NCBI GenBank assembly: GCA_013153035.1
Contig: JAADFF010000018.1
Span: 1-57,393 of the forward strand
Origin: Dictyoglomota bacterium
GTDB lineage: Bacteria; Coprothermobacterota; Coprothermobacteria; Coprothermobacterales; JAADFF01
Direction of reading: 5' to 3'
DNA: 57,393 bases
Shown: in pieces, positions 53,202 to 57,393 of the stretch
Layout of the letters: every line of letters starts with the position of its first letter
How positions within the stretch are numbered: the first letter of the stretch is position 1
Made by a program: the position numbers and the translations under genes
The notes under the pieces: model-generated
Told to the model about the DNA's origin: nothing
Seen by the model: the letters and a program-made list of their open reading frames with translations, nothing else
Database searches by the model: none

Positions 53202-54224
53202 ATGAAAAAGATGGGGGTAGTACTGCTGGTATTCTCATTTTTCGTTTCAATGTTTCTTGTAAATCCTGTTGTCAGTGCAGAGAACGAAGCAATCGTAACT
53301 GTTGAGTCTGTTGCCCACCAGATAAAACCCGATGTCAAAGTAGTAGGTATTCGTAAAGAAAGTTATATCAGTGGTAACAAGTTGATGGCAGATACATCTG
53401 ATATTTACTACATAGTAATGTCTACTCATGTTTCTTTTGATAGTGTGAAGTCTGAAAATGATTGGCAAAATTATCTTTTTTACATGGCTATGCAGTATGA
53501 TGTTATCAATGAAATACAGCATAGTCTGGATGAAGTACCCATGATACTGTTGAGACATGGATATGACTTGTATTCTGGTTATGACTATGAATTTACCATT
53601 GCTGTGAAGAAGATAGGAGATAAGTGGTATGCACTGGATGGTGCCTTGCCTCAAGGGAAACCTATGGCGGTAAAAGATTACTTGGATAATGCACTTAAGC
53701 CATTTGTGGATAACTCCTCACAAAGTAATGTTTTAAATAGTTCGTGGGGATATAACGCTTATTCGAATTATTTGGCTGCCTCCTATGCATTGCATTATGC
53801 TTTATCTCCTAATAATTCTTACTGTTTTTATCCAGGAAATGATTGTCAGAATTTTGTTTCTCAGGCAATGCATGCTGGGCATATACCTATAACTTCAGAA
53901 TGGTATCCTGCTTACTCATGCAAAACAAAGGCTTCTTTGTCATGGGTAAATGTCGATTATGCAATTAGCTATTTTACTAGAGAGGGTATTTATGACGAAA
54001 TTTATCATGGACGGGGAACAGATCGTATACCAGGGGCTTTTATTGGAATGGTTGGTTACTTTGATCTCAATCGTAATGGTGAACCAGATCATGCCGTGAT
54101 GGTTACGAGTACAAGTGGTGGACAAGTAAGATATTCTGCTCACACAACTAATGTTAAAAATGCCACTTGGCTTACAAGCTATGATTCATGGCTGTACGAT
54201 GTGACTTATTTGGTAGATTACTAA
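53202..54224 (+). CDS. Secreted protein with C-terminal amidase_6-like domain
   Basis: The 340-residue protein has a Sec signal peptide (basic start, a hydrophobic core of about 15 residues, cleavage probably after VVSA). The N-terminal half is unknown. The C-terminal half (about 180-340) is like the putative amidase domain found in Firmicute exported proteins: YSNYLAASYALHYAL, GNDCQNFVSQAMHAGHIP with candidate nucleophile Cys215, and PDHAVMVTS with candidate His297. An NlpC/P60-like cysteine peptidase activity on cell wall is plausible. ATG at 53202 is chosen because an earlier ATG at 53193 overlaps AAGGGGG. Confidence 0.82.
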   Translation: MKKMGVVLLVFSFFVSMFLVNPVVSAENEAIVTVESVAHQIKPDVKVVGIRKESYISGNKLMADTSDIYYIVMSTHVSFDSVKSENDWQNYLFYMAMQYDVINEIQHSLDEVPMILLRHGYDLYSGYDYEFTIAVKKIGDKWYALDGALPQGKPMAVKDYLDNALKPFVDNSSQSNVLNSSWGYNAYSNYLAASYALHYALSPNNSYCFYPGNDCQNFVSQAMHAGHIPITSEWYPAYSCKTKASLSWVNVDYAISYFTREGIYDEIYHGRGTDRIPGAFIGMVGYFDLNRNGEPDHAVMVTSTSGGQVRYSAHTTNVKNATWLTSYDSWLYDVTYLVDY

Positions 54225-54280
54225 ATTAAAGGTATAGCTGGCATCCCCCCGCTGCTAATAGATAAAAAGGAGGGAATATT

Positions 54281-55147
54281 ATGAAAAGGATATTGGCCTT
54301 TTTTATAATAGTTATTTCTATGATTGTTATCTTTATCGGATGTGTTAATAGTGCATCCATTACATATAAAGTTGTCAATGTTGTTTGGAATGATGATTCT
54401 ACCAAGGGCATCATTCGTGTGTTGTCGGATAGTGGTAAAATTCTTCAGTCAGAGACATTGTATACTGCAACATGTGGTAGAGATGGTAGTTCTATCTTTG
54501 CATTTGCTGCTTATAATGAGGTGTGGCTTGCTGTTAAAGGAAAATGTTCTGTTGAAGTGTATCCTCAACGTCTTGTCAATGTTCATGTCAAGCAAGTTGA
54601 TGGGGTAGGCTGTTCTGTGGCTTTGTGGAATGGTGGAGAGTATTGGTTTTGTAAAAAGAAACCGATTGGTAGAAAGTATGTCATAGAAAATGAAGCGACA
54701 TTATATGAAGTAGATAACCTTCTCACTGCCGTTGCTTCAGATGAAGATTTAATAGTAGTTGTTATAAATGATGCCACAGGGAAGATAAGTGCAAAAGGTT
54801 TGCTTACAGGTAAGGAATATCCTGTTCAGGTTTCCAGTGATTTAGGTAAAAAGATTTTGCCTAAACCTATACTTATGTATAATGGCTATGGATGTACAGA
54901 ACTTATTGGTGATAAGGTGTCTTTGTGGAAGTACGATGGAACAAAAGTTGTGGCAGAGATTTATGACAAGCCAACATGTGGTGTGAAAAACGGCAGACTT
55001 GTTCCTCTTACTTATGATGAGTTGAAGCCATATGCCAAGATATCAGACCAAGGGACAACGGTTTTTCTACCAGGTGGTAATGAGATAAAGTTCGATACTC
55101 TGACATTTGTTATAGATTCCCCTCGTTTCAGTTGCTTTGAAAATTGA
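54281..55147 (+). CDS. Uncharacterised secreted protein
   Basis: A 288-residue protein with a basic start and a long hydrophobic segment (about 4-20), then a Cys at 21 that does not form a canonical lipobox (FIGC). Cleavage after NSA is also possible. The mature part is Val/Lys/Asp-rich, probably beta, and contains seven or more further cysteines (for example GCSVALW, YWFCKKK, GYGCTEL, PTCGVKN), unusual for a cytoplasmic protein. No family is recognised. AAAGGAGGG precedes the ATG; it lies 56 nt after the amidase-like gene. Confidence 0.7.
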   Translation: MKRILAFFIIVISMIVIFIGCVNSASITYKVVNVVWNDDSTKGIIRVLSDSGKILQSETLYTATCGRDGSSIFAFAAYNEVWLAVKGKCSVEVYPQRLVNVHVKQVDGVGCSVALWNGGEYWFCKKKPIGRKYVIENEATLYEVDNLLTAVASDEDLIVVVINDATGKISAKGLLTGKEYPVQVSSDLGKKILPKPILMYNGYGCTELIGDKVSLWKYDGTKVVAEIYDKPTCGVKNGRLVPLTYDELKPYAKISDQGTTVFLPGGNEIKFDTLTFVIDSPRFSCFEN

Positions 55148-55475
55148 CAACTTATTGTTTTAACATCTTTATAGTATAGCCATAGTGCTTGCCGTGTATT
55201 GATGGCAAGTGGAGGTATGTTGCCTGATATACTTGTATTGACTGATGGTGTATTAGTCAGAGGGGGAACGCAGCCAACTCTCATCAATGTACATAGACAC
55301 AGCCTGAGTATTAGTATATCATTAATTGTCTCTATTTGTTTATTTTATCGTCAAGATACAAATTTGTAAATTTTGTCTATTTCAGCAAATATGCTGAATA
55401 CAATCTGGTGAGATGGTAAACTATAAGGTAGTAGTGCCACACAAAAAACTTTGTGAGGGGAAAGGAGGCGGGCAC
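55148..55475. promoter_or_regulatory. 328-nt intergenic region upstream of the transketolase-like gene
   Basis: No convincing gene is seen. A perfect TTGACA (55144-55149) overlaps the preceding stop codon and has TTTATA 18 nt later (55168-55173). Two inverted repeats follow: CTTGCC (55188-55193) with GGCAAG (55204-55209), and TGACT with AGTCA near 55244-55265. Nearer the gene, TTCAGCA (55381-55387) and TGCTGAA (55392-55398) flank AATA, beside a TACAAT at 55399-55404. A 55-codon frame at 55202-55369 has no ribosome-binding site. Confidence 0.45.
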
Positions 55476-57393
55476 ATGCTAAACGAAAAGCATTTTAAAC
55501 ATCTTGAGATGATAGAGGACCTTGTCTTCCAGGTGATGGACTTCACCCTAAACTGGCGTCAGAGTGGTCACCCGGGAGGTTCTCATTCTAAGACTCCAAT
55601 GTTCTTGGGTCTTATGTTCTCCGGTTTTATGAAGTTCGATATTAGAAATCCTGAGCATCCGCTGGGAGATAGATTTATCCTGTCTGCTGGCCATACCATT
55701 CCTATGGTATATGCAACATTTGCCGTTATCTCTGAGGCATTCCGCAGAAAATATAAGGAGACAGGTGACAAGAAGTATTACATTGATCCTGAAAAGATTG
55801 TTCTTCCCGAAGACATGATGAAATTTAGACATCGTGGAGGATTGTCTGGACATGCAGAGTTTGCCGGTAAGACACTATTTATCAAGTACAACACCGGTCC
55901 TTCTGGCCATGGGCTTCCTGCATCTGTAGGAGAGGCATTTTCCCTTAAGAGAGCAGGTCTTGGGGGTGTGAAGGTCTGGGCCATTGAGGGTGAGGGTGGA
56001 CTGACCCCCGGTGGTTCTCATGAGGCCAAAAACTCTGCCTACGGTCTTGGTGTAGGTAATCTCTTCTGGATGATTGACTGGAACGACTATGGTATCGACG
56101 ACAGACCATTCTCCTCTGTTGTTCACGGTACACCTGAAGAGTGGTTTGAGCCATATGGATGGCATGTTGTAGGTACTCCTGAGGGTACTAACTACAAAGA
56201 GATTCTCAGAGTTATTGCCGATGCAGTGGAGAATGCCACCGAGAACAGACCTAATGTTATGTGGTTCCGCACCCGCAAGGGCTACAAGTATGGAAAGTAT
56301 GACAACAAGTCTCATGGTAGCCCACATAAACCCAATAGCCCAGAGTTCTGGGAAAGCCGCAGATACTTCATGGAGAAATATGGTATTGAGTTTGAAGGTG
56401 CATTCCAGCCAGCACCATCTGACCCCGAGGCATTCAAGGAGCAGACATGGAAGAATATCCAGATTGCACTTAGCCTCTTTGATAAGTATCCTGAGCTTGT
56501 TGACTTTATTACCGACAGGCTCATAGAGATTGCCGAGAGTGTGCCATCTCATGAAGATGTTAAGGAGACCATCAAGGTTGTTACCGATAAGACCATATTT
56601 GATGACCCTGAGCTGTGGGATTACGAGAAGTATCCTGAAGATATCTTCTTCAAGCCCGGTGAAAAAGCAGCCAATAGAAACGGTCTGAAGACATGGGGTG
56701 CATATATCAACTACCTTGGCTGGAAGAAATATGGACAGCCTATCTTCCTTGCCGCTTCTGCTGACCTAACAGAGTCTACTAACCTTGATGGCTTTGGTAA
56801 GGGATATGCCGAGTTTGAGGGCTGGGGCTGGTATGACAGAGTTTACAATCCAGATGGTGCCCTGCTTCCACAGGGTATTACCGAGTTTGCCAATGCCGCC
56901 ATTTCCACCGGTGTTGGTTCTGTCAATGTCTCCAAAGATGTAAACAAGGACTTTGCCGGATTCTTCATGGCAACATCTACATATGGTTCCTTCTCTTACC
57001 TAAAATATGGTCCATACAGACTGTTTAGCCAGATGGTTCAGGATTGCGAAGTGAGACTCGGTAAGGTTCTGTGGGTAGCCGGTCACTCCGGTCCTGAAAC
57101 AGCTGAAGACTCTCGTACACACTTTGGTATCTTTGCCACCGGTGTGACACAGCTATTCCCCGATGGTCATGTTGTCAACCTCTATCCATGGGAGGCCAAC
57201 GAGGTGCCCGTTGTTCTTGCCGCAGCATTCCGTGAAAACTTCCACATTGTGGCACTTCATTTGACAAGACCTAAGATTGAGATTCCCGACAGAGAGAAGC
57301 TGGGTATGCCTCATTACTTTGAGGCAGCTAAGGGTGCCTACCTCATTAGAGACTTCAAAGAAGGAGAGCCCAAAGATGGTGTGCTCATAGTTA
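55476..57393 (+). CDS. Transketolase-like TPP enzyme, 3' end cut by the window
   Basis: At least 639 residues with no stop before the window end. The TPP domain shows SGHPGGSHSKTP, SAGHTIPMVYA, GPSGHGLPASVGEAF and, at the cofactor loop, EGEGGLTPGGSHE (Gly172-Glu173-Gly174) where transketolases have GDG, followed by DWNDYGID. The PYR domain follows (FLAASADLTEST; QGITEFANAAISTGVG with the likely catalytic Glu; VLWVAGHSGPETAEDSRTH). It is clearly a transketolase relative but a divergent subgroup. AAAGGAGGCGG precedes the ATG. Its product could act with rpe in pentose phosphate metabolism. Confidence 0.88.
   Translation, partial: MLNEKHFKHLEMIEDLVFQVMDFTLNWRQSGHPGGSHSKTPMFLGLMFSGFMKFDIRNPEHPLGDRFILSAGHTIPMVYATFAVISEAFRRKYKETGDKKYYIDPEKIVLPEDMMKFRHRGGLSGHAEFAGKTLFIKYNTGPSGHGLPASVGEAFSLKRAGLGGVKVWAIEGEGGLTPGGSHEAKNSAYGLGVGNLFWMIDWNDYGIDDRPFSSVVHGTPEEWFEPYGWHVVGTPEGTNYKEILRVIADAVENATENRPNVMWFRTRKGYKYGKYDNKSHGSPHKPNSPEFWESRRYFMEKYGIEFEGAFQPAPSDPEAFKEQTWKNIQIALSLFDKYPELVDFITDRLIEIAESVPSHEDVKETIKVVTDKTIFDDPELWDYEKYPEDIFFKPGEKAANRNGLKTWGAYINYLGWKKYGQPIFLAASADLTESTNLDGFGKGYAEFEGWGWYDRVYNPDGALLPQGITEFANAAISTGVGSVNVSKDVNKDFAGFFMATSTYGSFSYLKYGPYRLFSQMVQDCEVRLGKVLWVAGHSGPETAEDSRTHFGIFATGVTQLFPDGHVVNLYPWEANEVPVVLAAAFRENFHIVALHLTRPKIEIPDREKLGMPHYFEAAKGAYLIRDFKEGEPKDGVLIV

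Noticed and set aside
55012-55287. Minus-strand frame of 91 codons at the end of the secreted-protein gene
   Set aside because: No ribosome-binding site, overlap with a better gene, and no conserved pattern.
55202-55369. Plus-strand 55-codon frame in the gap before the transketolase-like gene
   Set aside because: No ribosome-binding site and no recognisable motif; inverted repeats cover its start, so it is more likely non-coding. A gene remnant cannot be excluded.
1-57393. CRISPR arrays, insertion sequences, tRNA and rRNA genes
   Set aside because: No regularly spaced repeats, transposase frames, tRNA-like cloverleaf signals or rRNA segments were seen on reading the sequence. A dedicated scan (tRNAscan-SE, CRISPR finder) would be decisive.

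Overview
The window is about 57 kb of compact bacterial DNA. By eye it is moderately AT-rich. Operons are tight, overlaps of 1-50 bp are frequent, TTG and GTG starts are common, and rho-independent hairpins separate many transcription units. The gene set points to an anaerobic and possibly thermophilic, deep-branching or Firmicute-like bacterium. The clues are a formate dehydrogenase with NuoE/NuoF-type diaphorase subunits, a FocA formate channel, a MobA-like cofactor gene, pyruvoyl-type PanD, a TGS-domain uridine-kinase-like protein, a short alpha-glucan phosphorylase, an Ogg2-type DNA glycosylase, zinc-ribbon L28 and type IV pilin-like proteins. Coprothermobacterota, Caldisericota, Thermotogota or Clostridia-like groups are plausible; I cannot fix the taxon from the sequence alone.

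Layout. 0-8.2 kb: a pilin-like gene on the minus strand, then infC-rpmI-rplT-pheS-pheT, an unrecognised Cys-rich gene and mutS2. 8.3-12.2 kb (minus): a six-gene operon ending in panB-panC-panD, preceded by a probable PanG-type reductase, a macro-domain protein and a degenerate H-NOX-like protein. 12.2-15.9 kb: a metal-dependent hydrolase facing an orphan sensor kinase and its membrane partner. 15.9-22.4 kb: PAP2-like protein, def, fmt, membrane protein, rlmN, PASTA-only protein, rsgA, rpe, pseudopilin. This is the classic Firmicute def-fmt-(rsmB)-rlmN-prpC-prkC-rsgA-rpe order without the phosphatase and kinase. 22.4-24.7 kb (minus): asnS-gpsA. 24.8-38.8 kb: TGS/uridine-kinase protein, anchored protein, glucan phosphorylase, a sodium symporter with a small membrane partner, YihY, an inositol-monophosphatase-like enzyme, holA, a CtpA-like protease, a HAD enzyme, an aminotransferase and ogg. 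38.8-41.2 kb (minus): PhoB-like regulator, soluble PhoR-like kinase, PhoU-like protein. 41.4-43.9 kb: surE, uppP, cobO, rpmB. 44.0-53.0 kb: the formate dehydrogenase locus. 53.0-55.1 kb: two secreted proteins. 55.5 kb to the end: a transketolase-like gene cut by the window edge.

The most interesting system is the formate locus. Genes for NuoE- and NuoF-like subunits are followed by one protein of about 1,400 residues. It joins a 2Fe-2S ferredoxin domain, an NfnB/GltD-like FAD/NAD(P)H module, two 4Fe-4S clusters and a full molybdopterin formate dehydrogenase with cysteine at the usual Sec position. The NuoE/NuoF/(2Fe-2S+GltD) part has the layout of the Sporomusa-type bifurcating transhydrogenase StnABC, here covalently joined to a formate dehydrogenase. 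A FocA channel and a MobA homologue follow directly. The complex could couple formate to both pyridine nucleotide pools and ferredoxin; this is an inference from domain order.
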